Below are positions 8,090 to 16,089 of a DNA stretch of 32,395 nucleotides, in pieces. The first letter of the stretch is position 1, and each line of letters opens with the position of its first letter. Location: assembly GCA_964386865.1 (NCBI GenBank), contig CAYLUN010000065.1:1-32395 (forward strand). The letters are read 5' to 3'. Below the pieces are notes generated by a model. That model worked only from the letters and a program-made list of their open reading frames with translations. It was not told the origin of the DNA and did not search any database. The DNA is from CAYLUN01 sp964386865 (lineage in GTDB: Bacteria; Verrucomicrobiota; Kiritimatiellia; RFP12; UBA1067). The position numbers were made by a program, and so were the translations under genes.

Positions 8090-8782
8090 TCACCGGCCGC
8101 TGGCCGGCGCGCCCCCACGCATGGTTTGATTCGTGTACGAACCGCTGCGCACTGCCGACGACGACGATGTGTTGTCGATGATGGCCTGTATCTGGTCGGC
8201 GAACGCCGAGACCTTCGCCGCGTCACACCCGAACGCGCGAGCTTTCTCCTCGAACAGGAAGCGGCGCTCCGCGGCGTACAGATCGCCGAGCATGGCCTGC
8301 GCCTCGCTCAGCTCGCGGCGCATCTCGACCGTGCGCTCGACGTCGGCCTGCATCATCTTGGCCGCAAGCTCGTTGACGCGGGCCACGGTGGCCACCAGCT
8401 TCACGTGGTTCTTGCGCTGCTCGTCGCTCATGTTCTTCGTCTCGACGGCCGCCAGGAAGTCGGCCCGGCTCTTCGCCCGCTGCACCATCGCTTGACGGTA
8501 CTCCTCCCGCCGCTTCTGAATCTCGGCGAACTGCTCAGGGCTATCCTTCTTCATCTGCTCCAGGCGCTCGGCGGCCGACAGCCGGCCAGTCCGATCGCCG
8601 CGAGCGGCCAGCCCCGCCGCGCTGTTCGTCGCCGTGAGCGCGCGAACAAGCGGCACGCTTGACGGGGCGGCAGTCGCTTCCGTTTTGCCCGGCGCCAGCC
8701 CCGGCTGCCCCTGCTCCGCCCCGATCACCAAACAGGCCGCCAAAGAGCCTGCGACCAACACTCCTGCCCGTCTCTGACTCAT
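8090..8782 (-). CDS. Exported helical protein of unknown function, paralogue A
   Basis: I do not recognise the family. The 230-residue product begins MSQRRAGVLVAGSLAACLVIG, a signal peptide or membrane anchor, followed by a low-complexity Ala/Thr/Ser linker and then mostly charged helix with EQFAEIQKRREEYRQ and NMSDEQRKNHVKL segments. These segments recur in the upstream gene 8825-9646, and the C-terminal part (AERRFLFEE, AFADQIQAIIDNT) also matches it, so the two are tandem duplicates. I chose the ATG at 8782 because AGGGAG lies 6 bases before it; an earlier in-frame ATG exists at 8812. It lies directly upstream of hypF. The size and helical periplasmic character recall Spy/CpxP-like proteins, but no LTxxQ motif was found. 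Confidence 0.8.
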   Translation of the reverse strand: MSQRRAGVLVAGSLAACLVIGAEQGQPGLAPGKTEATAAPSSVPLVRALTATNSAAGLAARGDRTGRLSAAERLEQMKKDSPEQFAEIQKRREEYRQAMVQRAKSRADFLAAVETKNMSDEQRKNHVKLVATVARVNELAAKMMQADVERTVEMRRELSEAQAMLGDLYAAERRFLFEEKARAFGCDAAKVSAFADQIQAIIDNTSSSSAVRSGSYTNQTMRGGAPASGR

Positions 8783-8824
8783 CTGTATCTCCCTTTGAAT
8801 GCTGTCACTCATGAATCCGAGCCG

Positions 8825-9646
8825 CTACCGTCCGGCCTCGGCTGCGGTTGTTCCGACACGTCCACTGCCGTCCCGCCCCCAGCTCCCGTGCCGGCCGCCG
8901 GACATCGTGGTGTTATCGATAATCGTCTGCATATGGTCGGCGAACTCGGCGACTTGGCCGCCTTCGTAGCCGACCGCGCGTGCGGTCTCCTCGATCAGGT
9001 AGCGCCGCTCGGCGCCGTACAGCTCGCCGAGTGACTCGAAGGCCGCGCCCATCTCCTGCCTCATCTCGGGCGTGCGCTCCACCCCCTGCTGCTCCATCAG
9101 CGACCTCAGCTCGCTGAGCCGCGCGATCGTGTTGACCAGCTTCTCGTGGTTCTCGCGCTGCTCATCGCTCATGTTCTGCGTGCTCACCGCATCCAAGAAG
9201 CTGACGCGGTCCTGCACGCGCTGTTCCCGGCTTAGGCGCTCCTCCTCGCGCCGCTTCTGGATCTCGGCGTACTGCTCCGGGTTCTCCGTCTTCATTTTCT
9301 CCAGGTCGGCGGCGAACGACTGCCAGCGCGAGCGGCCGTCGCGCTCGCGGCGCTCCTCCGCCGGCTTCTCGGGCTCCGCCACGGCAGCCGGCTCCTCCGC
9401 TTGCTTGGCTACGAGTTGCTCGAGCTCCGCGATCCGCCGCCTCAGATCCTCGTTCGCGGCGCGCGCCGAAACGTCGTTCGTCACCGTGATCGAACGAACC
9501 GTCTGCGAAAAAACCGGAGCCGCGCTTGTCGGCTCGACCGTCTGCTCCGGAACCGCGAGCGCGTGCCGCACGTGTTCCAACCCTGCGCCCACAGCCAGAC
9601 AACCCAGAACACTAATGACGACCAGAGCCGCTCGCTTCTGCTTCAT
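8825..9646 (-). CDS. Exported helical protein of unknown function, paralogue B
   Basis: This 273-residue protein is the larger member of a tandem pair. After a membrane-anchor-like N-terminus (MKQKRAALVVISVLGCLAVGAG) come a helical segment rich in Glu (RRRIAELEQLVAKQAEEP, probably coiled coil), then NPEQYAEIQKRREEERLSRE, NMSDEQRENHEKLVNTIARL, and GAERRYLIEETARAVGYEG with an IIDNT tail. These blocks match the downstream paralogue in the same order. The C-terminus is Gly/Arg-rich. I chose the ATG at 9646, which has AAGGTG upstream; a GTG at 9673 is possible. No function is assigned. Its pairing and position before hypF are the only context. Confidence 0.8.
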   Translation of the reverse strand: MKQKRAALVVISVLGCLAVGAGLEHVRHALAVPEQTVEPTSAAPVFSQTVRSITVTNDVSARAANEDLRRRIAELEQLVAKQAEEPAAVAEPEKPAEERRERDGRSRWQSFAADLEKMKTENPEQYAEIQKRREEERLSREQRVQDRVSFLDAVSTQNMSDEQRENHEKLVNTIARLSELRSLMEQQGVERTPEMRQEMGAAFESLGELYGAERRYLIEETARAVGYEGGQVAEFADHMQTIIDNTTMSGGRHGSWGRDGSGRVGTTAAEAGR

Positions 9647-9821
9647 GTCTTTCACCTTATCGAGTGCCGACACGTCCTCGGCGCGCTAACGTTGCCCGCG
9701 AGCGACCCGTCGCGGGGCACGTTCAGAGAACGTGCGCCGCCGCCCATCTTGTGCCCGTGGTAGAAGAGAACGCGTCGGCGCGGCAAAAATTGCCTCCGGG
9801 GCCGATGTTCCTTGCTAGAAA

Positions 9822-12800
9822 TCACTTCATGGCGTCGATCTCCGCCTGAAGCGACTTCGGTATGGCGCACTTCGACTCCGCCAGAGCCATGCAACGCCGG
9901 CGCACTTCCTCTTTCTTGCCCAAGCCCACTTCGGCGCGCAACAAGGTGAGCTGGTAAGGCGAGACCGTCGGCTTCAGGCTGACCACCTTGCGCGCAAGCT
10001 CTTCGGCCTCAGCGTAGCGCCCCGCGTCGCACAGCACACACGCCAACGTGTCCTGCGCGGTGGTCAGCCCGGGATCCATCTCGAGCGCGCGCCGGGCGGA
10101 CGCCTCCGCATCAGGCAAGCGTTTCTGCAGGCGCAGACACTCCGCCAAGTCATTGTGCGCCGCGGCCGTCGGCTGCTTCTCGATGCTGCGGCGGAAGAAG
10201 TCTTCGGCTGCTGCAGCCTCTCGGCGCGCAAGCATGCAGACCCCCATCAGATAGTTGGCCTGCGCATGCCCAGAGTCCACGCGAAGCAGGATCTTCGTGT
10301 CCGCTTCAAGGAACTCGAGGTTTCCGAGAGCCACGTCCAGCTCAAATACGGCGCTCCAGATTTCCGGCAAAGACGCGTTGAGCGACAACGCGCTGAGCAG
10401 CGACAGCCGAGCCTCCTTGAAACGAGAAGGGCCTTTCTTGCGCAGCATGAGGCCTTGAATGGCATGAACCAGGAAATGGTCGGGGTTTTTCAGCCTCTTC
10501 TTCATCTTGGGCAAAACCGTATACTCTACGCTTTCGACGTCACCTCGGTTCAAGAAAATGTCGGCCAGCAGGGTCCAATAACGAAGATCGTCCGGATATT
10601 TCTCAGTAGCCGACTCCAGAAGCTTCAGAGCTTGGTCCGTCTCCTTCTTAAGAATCGCCAACGTAATGGTCTGAAACATCAGCGCGTCCTTTTCTAAGCC
10701 AGCAGCCTGCGCCTTGTGCAGCCACTTCTCGGCCTCGCCCGTATTGCGCCGGTTCAGCATCAGCGTACACAGGCCGGAGAAGGCCGCCTCATTCGCCCCA
10801 TCTTCCGATAGCGCCGCCAGGAACCACGTCTCCGCCTTTTGGGCGTCGCCCGCCGACGCGCAAACCATGGCCTTTTGCACCAGCGCCGAGGCGCCGACCT
10901 GATCCGACAACGCAAGCGCTTTTTGAAGCCGATCCACGGCTATCCTGCGGGGCCCGATCGCAGACCACAGGGCCGACTGCTGCTGGTAGAATGCGGGATC
11001 CCGAATGGTTCCGTAGTTCTGCAGGACGCCCATAAGCCCCAGAACCCGCTTGTCGTGATTGGACATAACCGCAGACACTCTCTTTTTCATTTTGTCCAAC
11101 GCGTCAGAGTGTATGCGTTTTCTGAGAACCAGTGAATACGCGTTGATCGCCGCGCTGACGTTCTTCGGGTCGATCTGAATCGCGCGCTCATAAGCCCAAT
11201 AGGTGGCCTCAAGCTCCCCCCCGTCTTCAAGCATAACCCCCAGCTCATTGAAGACAAAACCGAACCTCATTCTGAGTATTTCGCGGAACTCGTCGAGCGG
11301 GCCCGACAGGGCCTTCTGCTTGTTGATAAGCGGCATCAGCTGCTCGGCAAACGACCGGTTGTTCTGCTCAATGCTGGCCAAATCCAGCCTCTGCTCCGGG
11401 CGGACACCCCCAAAGGCCAACCCTTCAGGAACCGCCCGATATCCGCACTCCGTCCAAATATCGGGTGTGGCAAAAACTACGGCTCGGCTTCCGGCCCCCG
11501 CATCCATCTTAAACCATTCCATCACAAAATGGACGACGCCGATGGAAAGCGCATTCTGCAGGCGTTGCCGGTTCAATCCCTCGAATGCGGAATCAGACTC
11601 AAGGAGCTTGCTGATTCGCGCGTGTTCTTGCGGAGAAGGCCGAGCGCCGAGGGAGACGAGGGCAAGCGGTTGATGCGCCATGAACGCTTGTATCCGGAGG
11701 TGGTCGTCCAAAAAACCGCTCGAGATCAGCCACGTACGCGACTTCATCGCGCCCAACATTTTCCGGGCGACCTCATCCGCAAACAGCCCGTGGCGCGCAT
11801 CCACCGTGTGGAAGTTGCGCACAGGCGCCAACAGCACAAACAAAAAAAGTAGCGCGAGAAACGCGCCAGTCAGTCCCCGTCCGAAAGCGCGCGCCGGCTT
11901 CATCCGCCTTCCGGACTCATCCCGCGACGTGTCTTCTGGGCCGCAGAATATCAGGCAGGCGGAAAGGGCGACAGCCGCTGCCGTCGCGATAATCGCATAC
12001 CCGAACACCGGCAAGTGGCCGAAGGTGTGGAAAAACGAAAAGGGGGCGAAGGGCAGATTCAGCAACCCTGGCGCTACGGCAAAAACAATCAACAGCAGGG
12101 CCAGCACCGTGTTCATTCCCTTTTCCTTGAAGAGAAGGTACCTTCCAAACAAGAGGATGATGGCGGGAAGCCCGGTCTGCAGAAGAATCTGCACCCAGCC
12201 CGTGCGCGGAAGAAGAGACCCTAGTTCGCGATAGTGGTGGACGGGCAGCCCGAGCAAAACGGAACGCAACAAACTCACCAGCGAAACGGACTCCATGTCC
12301 GCCATGTTCAGCCGGACTGCATAGAGGGCCACAGCCGAGCCGAACAAACCCGCCACAATTAGGCTCCCCAACATAGTGGCCCGCCGATTGGACAACACAA
12401 ACCTGTCGAAGATGAAAAACGCATACACGGGCACAAAGAGAACGAATACGGCTGACTCAACAAGCCCGAGGACAAACACGAAGAACGACAACGCCAGCCG
12501 CAAGCAACCCGAGGAGGACCTAAAAAAAGGAAACAAGCTCAGAGCGCCTAGCGCCAGCAACAAGTCGAACATCCCGAACTCCAAGCGAGTCGAGGCAACC
12601 CAAGTCGGAGCAAGAAACGTCAGGAGAAAAGCCGCTGTCAATCCGCCCGTGATCGAGATCTTGAACACACGCCTGTTATACCGGTCCACCTCATACGGCA
12701 AAACAGGGGCCGCCGCCAGATCTTCCATTAGCTCGTCCCGCCTGCTGCCGCCCTCATCCTCGCAAGCCGAGAACAAAATCAGCCGAGAAACCAAGTGGTA

Positions 12801-13091
12801 CAGCAGCATGACGCAGCACGTGCCGCAAAGGACGGATAACACATTCAACCTGATGGGCAGAGAGAACAGATCCACAGCGGCAGCCGCACGCGCGGCGAGC
12901 GAAAAGAGCGGATGCGAAATACCCATATAAGGCGAAACGCCGACTGCCGAAGCGCTCAGAGCCGCCGACACGCCCGGATAGACGCTGTGCGATAACGTCA
13001 GCAGGAAGATGCCCGCTGCAGCCCCCCCTGCCACAGGTATGAAGAACCAGAGCCTCTTCGCCATCTGATGAACTGAATCATGTACGCTCAT
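9822..13091 (-). CDS. Large membrane protein with C-terminal TPR repeats (GT-C/DUF2723-like), paralogue 1
   Basis: The 1089-residue protein has an N-terminal membrane half (about residues 10-460, ten or more hydrophobic segments) and a soluble half with many TPR-like helical pairs (about 600-1085, for example ERAIQIDPKNVSAAINAY and ARRALEMDPGLTTAQDTLA). The first loop (VYPGVSAALSASA...HPLFSLAARA...RLNVLSVLCG) resembles the DUF2723 glycosyltransferase family (GT-C type, related to TMEM260), but the usual acidic residue after YPG is missing, so this is a distant match. The protein encoded at 25980-29348 is homologous along its whole length, including APDIWTECGY and NELGVML. The reading frame is open up to 13286, but the promoter at 13168-13196 lies downstream of that point, so I place the start at 13091. 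Base composition is less GC-rich than in its paralogue. Confidence 0.85.
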   Translation of the reverse strand: MSVHDSVHQMAKRLWFFIPVAGGAAAGIFLLTLSHSVYPGVSAALSASAVGVSPYMGISHPLFSLAARAAAAVDLFSLPIRLNVLSVLCGTCCVMLLYHLVSRLILFSACEDEGGSRRDELMEDLAAAPVLPYEVDRYNRRVFKISITGGLTAAFLLTFLAPTWVASTRLEFGMFDLLLALGALSLFPFFRSSSGCLRLALSFFVFVLGLVESAVFVLFVPVYAFFIFDRFVLSNRRATMLGSLIVAGLFGSAVALYAVRLNMADMESVSLVSLLRSVLLGLPVHHYRELGSLLPRTGWVQILLQTGLPAIILLFGRYLLFKEKGMNTVLALLLIVFAVAPGLLNLPFAPFSFFHTFGHLPVFGYAIIATAAAVALSACLIFCGPEDTSRDESGRRMKPARAFGRGLTGAFLALLFLFVLLAPVRNFHTVDARHGLFADEVARKMLGAMKSRTWLISSGFLDDHLRIQAFMAHQPLALVSLGARPSPQEHARISKLLESDSAFEGLNRQRLQNALSIGVVHFVMEWFKMDAGAGSRAVVFATPDIWTECGYRAVPEGLAFGGVRPEQRLDLASIEQNNRSFAEQLMPLINKQKALSGPLDEFREILRMRFGFVFNELGVMLEDGGELEATYWAYERAIQIDPKNVSAAINAYSLVLRKRIHSDALDKMKKRVSAVMSNHDKRVLGLMGVLQNYGTIRDPAFYQQQSALWSAIGPRRIAVDRLQKALALSDQVGASALVQKAMVCASAGDAQKAETWFLAALSEDGANEAAFSGLCTLMLNRRNTGEAEKWLHKAQAAGLEKDALMFQTITLAILKKETDQALKLLESATEKYPDDLRYWTLLADIFLNRGDVESVEYTVLPKMKKRLKNPDHFLVHAIQGLMLRKKGPSRFKEARLSLLSALSLNASLPEIWSAVFELDVALGNLEFLEADTKILLRVDSGHAQANYLMGVCMLARREAAAAEDFFRRSIEKQPTAAAHNDLAECLRLQKRLPDAEASARRALEMDPGLTTAQDTLACVLCDAGRYAEAEELARKVVSLKPTVSPYQLTLLRAEVGLGKKEEVRRRCMALAESKCAIPKSLQAEIDAMK

Positions 13092-13167
13092 AGCTGCCCG
13101 CCCATGGATTATCCGCTGCACGCCGGTTCCAGTTACGAACCTCCGTACAGTCGCACCCATTTGAGGT

Positions 13168-13196
13168 ATCATATTATGCTGTCTAAGTAGCGTCAA
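13168..13196 (-). promoter_or_regulatory. Sigma70-like promoter for the membrane/TPR gene
   Basis: On the minus strand TTGACG (13191-13196) is followed after 17 bases by TATGAT (13168-13173), both close to the sigma70 consensus. A transcript would begin near 13161 and leave a leader of about 70 bases before the ATG at 13091. This decides against the more upstream in-frame starts of the downstream gene. Confidence 0.65.
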
Positions 13197-13409
13197 GGTC
13201 AATATCATCACCGTTTCGCGACACCAGGAGACTCCTAAAGGCGCACCTTGATGATGACCGGGGATGCACCGTGCACATGACGCCACGCATCAGCTCCTCT
13301 ATTCATAAAGATGTACACCAAGACACCTCTTTTTCCCTATACAATATTAGACCAAAGACTGATTGTTATCCTACTTGCGCCCGATCGGCGACTTTGGTAA
13401 TTTGTAAGC

Positions 13410-13470
13410 GTAATCAAGGAGGTTTAGGATTTCCTGAATGTTTCTTGGTATTTCGGGATTTCTTGATTAC
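13410..13470 (+). promoter_or_regulatory. Nested inverted repeats in the leader of the PEP-CTERM gene
   Basis: GTAATCAAG (13410-13418) pairs with CTTGATTAC (13462-13470). Inside it, TCCTGAA (starting near 13432) can pair with TTCGGGA with one G-U pair. Two near-identical 11-base direct repeats, GGATTTCCTGA (13427-13437) and GGATTTCTTGA (13456-13466), also lie here. A strong AAGGAGG at 13417-13423 has no start codon at normal spacing; a 14-codon reading frame begins at 13438. The element ends about 40 bases before the gene start. It may be a folded leader or an operator for a DNA-binding protein. No promoter could be placed with confidence in 13200-13410. Confidence 0.45.
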
Positions 13471-13512
13471 CGGAACACTTGATAACGAGTCAACAAGGGC
13501 AAGGAGAACACA

Positions 13513-14229
13513 ATGAATAGAATGACGAGTGTATCGTTGGCGGCCATGTTGGGCGTCAGCGTGTCTATTTTGACGGCGCAGGCGGCTCAGGTATGGGATA
13601 TCGCCAATAACAGCGTGACGGACTCGCGAACCATTGTGTTTAACACGCCCGGAACGGCTACCATCAACGATATTCTGCAGTTCAACTCGGCCAGTGCGGT
13701 GGCCGCGGGGGAAGCATCCGGGACGTATGTCCTCACGAGTGTGGTACTCACCATCGTGGGCTCCGAGATGTCCGGGACGTTTTTATTCAACAATACGTAC
13801 GGGTCTGCGGGAACAGTCTATTCGGCCAACTACGCAGCCGGACAAGGCTTGACCTTCACGGCTGCCGGGGCTACCACGGTTCAAACCATGACGCATACGT
13901 TCAACGGGGGCAATTCCATGGTGATCGCTGGCTTCGACAGCGCGCTGGAGAACTTTGCTCCGACCATGGGTGCCGCCGGCTCGACGACGGTCACAACAGG
14001 TTTGGCTGCGTTTACGGGCACCGGCTATCTGGAAAGCAGCAACGCGCAATTGGCCGCCCAAATGTCGGACAACAAGGACGCTGGAATTTTCTCCGGATCG
14101 TTGGCCAACGGAACTGCAGGCCTGTCGATCACGTACAACTACACGCTTGTTCCTGAACCGACTGGACTGGCCCTGCTGGGTCTAGGCTGCGCGGTTCTTG
14201 GCATGCGTCGCCGCCGTTCGACCAAGTAA
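13513..14229 (+). CDS. PEP-CTERM-sorted surface protein
   Basis: The 238-residue protein has a signal peptide (MNRMTSVSLAAMLGVSVSILTAQAAQ) and a PEP-CTERM tail: VPEP at 213-216, a hydrophobic helix (TGLALLGLGCAVLGM) and RRRRSTK. PEP-CTERM proteins are exported and then processed by a membrane exosortase. The middle is rich in Ala, Thr, Gly, Ser and Asn and has few charges, and resembles beta-sandwich domains of the choice-of-anchor type, possibly anchor E; this is a weak match. AAGGAG lies 6 bases before the ATG and a strong terminator follows, so the gene is probably transcribed alone. It diverges from the membrane/TPR gene. No exosortase is seen in the window. Confidence 0.9.
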   Translation: MNRMTSVSLAAMLGVSVSILTAQAAQVWDIANNSVTDSRTIVFNTPGTATINDILQFNSASAVAAGEASGTYVLTSVVLTIVGSEMSGTFLFNNTYGSAGTVYSANYAAGQGLTFTAAGATTVQTMTHTFNGGNSMVIAGFDSALENFAPTMGAAGSTTVTTGLAAFTGTGYLESSNAQLAAQMSDNKDAGIFSGSLANGTAGLSITYNYTLVPEPTGLALLGLGCAVLGMRRRRSTK

Positions 14230-14254
14230 GAAATCTTCTTATCTAGTTTGACTC

Positions 14255-14285
14255 GGGCCGCACTCGCATGAGTGCGGCTCTTTTT
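14255..14285 (+). terminator. Intrinsic terminator after the PEP-CTERM gene
   Basis: GGGCCGCACTC (14255-14265) and GAGTGCGGCTC (14270-14280) form an 11-base-pair stem with one G-U pair and a GCAT loop, followed by TTTTTG. It starts 26 bases after the stop codon. Confidence 0.92.
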
Positions 14286-14400
14286 GTTTCAGCCCCGGCC
14301 CGGTTGACTTGGCGCCTTCCGCTCTCCGGTGAGGCTCCGACAACGCCCGGCGCCTCCTATCACCGCCGAAATTGATTTGGGCTAACGAGCTTTGCCCGTC

Positions 14401-14427
14401 AAAAGGCGGCCCGCACGGAGGCGGGCC
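14401..14427 (-). terminator. Possible terminator downstream of trpB
   Basis: On the minus strand GGCCCGC, a six-base loop and GCGGGCC form a strong 7-base-pair stem, followed after GCC by TTTT. It lies about 210 bases past the trpB stop. The T-run is short and the hairpin overlaps a repeat copy, so its role as a terminator is uncertain. Confidence 0.4.
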
Positions 14428-14484
14428 CTCCAACGTGAGAATAGCCGTTTCGAATCACCTCGCGCTGGAGGGGTGACCTCCGTG
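14414..14484. repeat. Inverted pair of CACGGAGG-N5-CCCTCCA repeat units
   Basis: The unit at 14414-14435 (plus) and the unit at 14463-14484 (minus) share CACGGAGG, CCCTCCA and a closing CG, agreeing at 17 of 22 positions. Each unit is itself palindromic (GGAGG/CCTCC), and together they could form a long cruciform with a 27-base loop. This arrangement is typical of REP/BIME-like dispersed repeats. No other copy was noticed in the window, so dispersal is not shown. Confidence 0.55.
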
Positions 14485-14637
14485 TCGTCGTGACCCAGGC
14501 CACTTACTTTTAGGCGGCGGCATCAACTGCGCTGCCGCGTGAACGAGCGTTCTGAACGCTGCCAGGCCGTGTCGCAGACAAGACAATACGGATGCCAGTC
14601 TGAGGCAGCGAAATCGCGCGTGACTCGCCTGGGAGCA

Positions 14638-16014
14638 CTATGCCGCCGGCGGCTTGGGCAGTCCCTCGATGCAGGCGAGCGACTGCCTGAGGTCTTCGCC
14701 GTCGAATTCGTGATCCACCAGCTTGCCGTCCATGTAGGCCTGGTAGCCGGAGAGGTCAAGCAGCCCGTGGCCCGAGAGGTTGAACAGGATCGTCCGCTCC
14801 TTGCCCTCCTCTTTGGCCAGCTTGGCGGCGCGGATCGCCGCCGCGATCGCGTGCGAGCTCTCCGGCGCGGGAATGAGGCCCTCGGTGTTAGCAAAGAGCA
14901 TCGCGGCGGCGAAACACTCGGTCTGGGGAAGAGCCACCGCCTCGATGAGGCCTTCGCGCTTGGCGTGGCTCACCAGCGGCGCCATGCCGTGATACCGCAG
15001 GCCGCCCGCGTGGATCGCCGCCGGCTGGTACTCGTGGCCCAGCGTGTACATCGGCAGCAGCGGCGTCATCATGGCCACATCGCCGGAGTCATACGCGAAC
15101 ACGCCCTTGGTCATCTTGGGGCAGGCCGAAGGCTCCGCTGCAATCACCCGTATCTCGTGCGTACCGGCGATCTTGTCGGCGAGGAACGGGAACGCGATGC
15201 CCGCGAAATTGGAGCCGCCGCCCGCGCACCCGATGATCGTGTCCGGGTAAAGCCCGATCTTTTTGAACTGCTCTTTAGCCTCGAGGCCGATGATCGTTTG
15301 GTGCAGCAGCACGTGGTTCAACACGCTGCCCAGCCCGTACTTCGTGTGGCCTTCCGTGACCGCGTCCTCGATCGCCTCGCTGATCGCGATACCGAGGCTC
15401 CCGTTCGTGTCCGGCCACTTGGCCAACACGTTTCGCCCCGCCTGGGTCAGGGTGGTCGGGCTGGACAGGCACTCCGCGCCCCAGGTGCGCATGATGAGCT
15501 GCCGCAGCGGCTTCTGCGTGAAGCTGATCTTAACCATGTAGACGCGCAGCTCGATGCCCATCAGCTTGCAGCCCAGCGCCAGCGCCGTGCCCCACTGCCC
15601 CGCGCCCGTTTCGGTCGTCATCCGCTTCGTGCCGTACACCTTGTTGTAGTAGGCTTGCGGAATCGCGGTGTTGGTCTTGTGGCTGCCCGCAGGGGAGACG
15701 GACTCGTCTTTGAAGTAGATTTTCGCGGGGGTGCCCAGCGCCCGCTCCAGTCCCACGGCCCGGCGCAGCGGCGTCGGCCGCCAGCGATACAGAATCTGCC
15801 GAACCTCGTCGGGAATCGGGATCCACCGCTCCGTGCTGACCTCCTGCTCGACCAGATTCATCGGAAAGATCGCGCCCAGCGCCTCGGCCGGAATCGGCTT
15901 GCCGGTGGGGTCAACAGGCGGCAACATCGGCTTCTTGAAGTCGGCCGCGATGTTGTACCACGCCTTGGGCATCTCATCTTCCCGCAGAAGAACACGGATC
16001 GTTTCGCTGTTCAT
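14638..16014 (-). CDS. trpB: Tryptophan synthase beta-like protein, TrpB2 type
   Basis: TrpB joins indole and serine to make tryptophan using pyridoxal phosphate. The 458-residue protein is longer than the usual TrpB1 (about 390-400) and has the TrpB2 N-terminal extension (WYNIAADF, RPTPLRRAVGLE). The PLP lysine is K113 in SHKTNTA, followed by ETGAGQWG near 135 and the phosphate-binding GGGSNFAG. I chose the ATG at 16014 because GGAG lies 6 bases upstream; a TTG at 16026 is in frame. No trpA or other trp gene is nearby, which is common for TrpB2, whose members often act without TrpA as indole-salvage enzymes. It has its own promoter-like sequence upstream. Confidence 0.93.
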   Translation of the reverse strand: MNSETIRVLLREDEMPKAWYNIAADFKKPMLPPVDPTGKPIPAEALGAIFPMNLVEQEVSTERWIPIPDEVRQILYRWRPTPLRRAVGLERALGTPAKIYFKDESVSPAGSHKTNTAIPQAYYNKVYGTKRMTTETGAGQWGTALALGCKLMGIELRVYMVKISFTQKPLRQLIMRTWGAECLSSPTTLTQAGRNVLAKWPDTNGSLGIAISEAIEDAVTEGHTKYGLGSVLNHVLLHQTIIGLEAKEQFKKIGLYPDTIIGCAGGGSNFAGIAFPFLADKIAGTHEIRVIAAEPSACPKMTKGVFAYDSGDVAMMTPLLPMYTLGHEYQPAAIHAGGLRYHGMAPLVSHAKREGLIEAVALPQTECFAAAMLFANTEGLIPAPESSHAIAAAIRAAKLAKEEGKERTILFNLSGHGLLDLSGYQAYMDGKLVDHEFDGEDLRQSLACIEGLPKPPAA

Positions 16015-16046
16015 GAAGGTCTCCAAAAAGGTAGTTAGTGTGCGTG

Positions 16047-16075
16047 AGTTTACCCCGACGTGTTTCTACAGACAA
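16047..16075 (-). promoter_or_regulatory. Sigma70-like promoter for trpB
   Basis: On the minus strand TTGTCT (16070-16075), 17 bases, then TAAACT (16047-16052). Each box matches the consensus at 4 of 6 positions. The predicted transcript starts near 16040, about 26 bases before the ATG. Confidence 0.45.
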
Positions 16076-16089
16076 GTACAATCTTCACC

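Larger units (their letters stand above)
14286..14637. other. Gap without a gene between the PEP-CTERM terminator and trpB
   Basis: No reading frame here has family-like sequence or a ribosome-binding site. The stretch holds an inverted pair of related GC-rich repeats (14414-14435 and 14463-14484), a possible minus-strand terminator at 14401-14427, and an AGCGTT-CTG-AACGCT palindrome near 14549. The rest shows nothing recognisable. Confidence 0.6.

Noticed and set aside
9717..9735. GCACGTTC-AGA-GAACGTGC hairpin between the TPR gene and the tandem pair, considered as a terminator
   Set aside because: No T-run on either strand. It might be an operator, but nothing supports that beyond the symmetry.
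13340..13345. TACAAT as a -10 box for the PEP-CTERM gene
   Set aside because: No acceptable -35 box at 16-18 bases upstream, so no promoter was called.
13271..13516. 81-codon plus-strand frame upstream of the PEP-CTERM gene
   Set aside because: No ribosome-binding site at its start, no recognisable sequence, and it runs through the repeat-rich leader and overlaps the real start codon.
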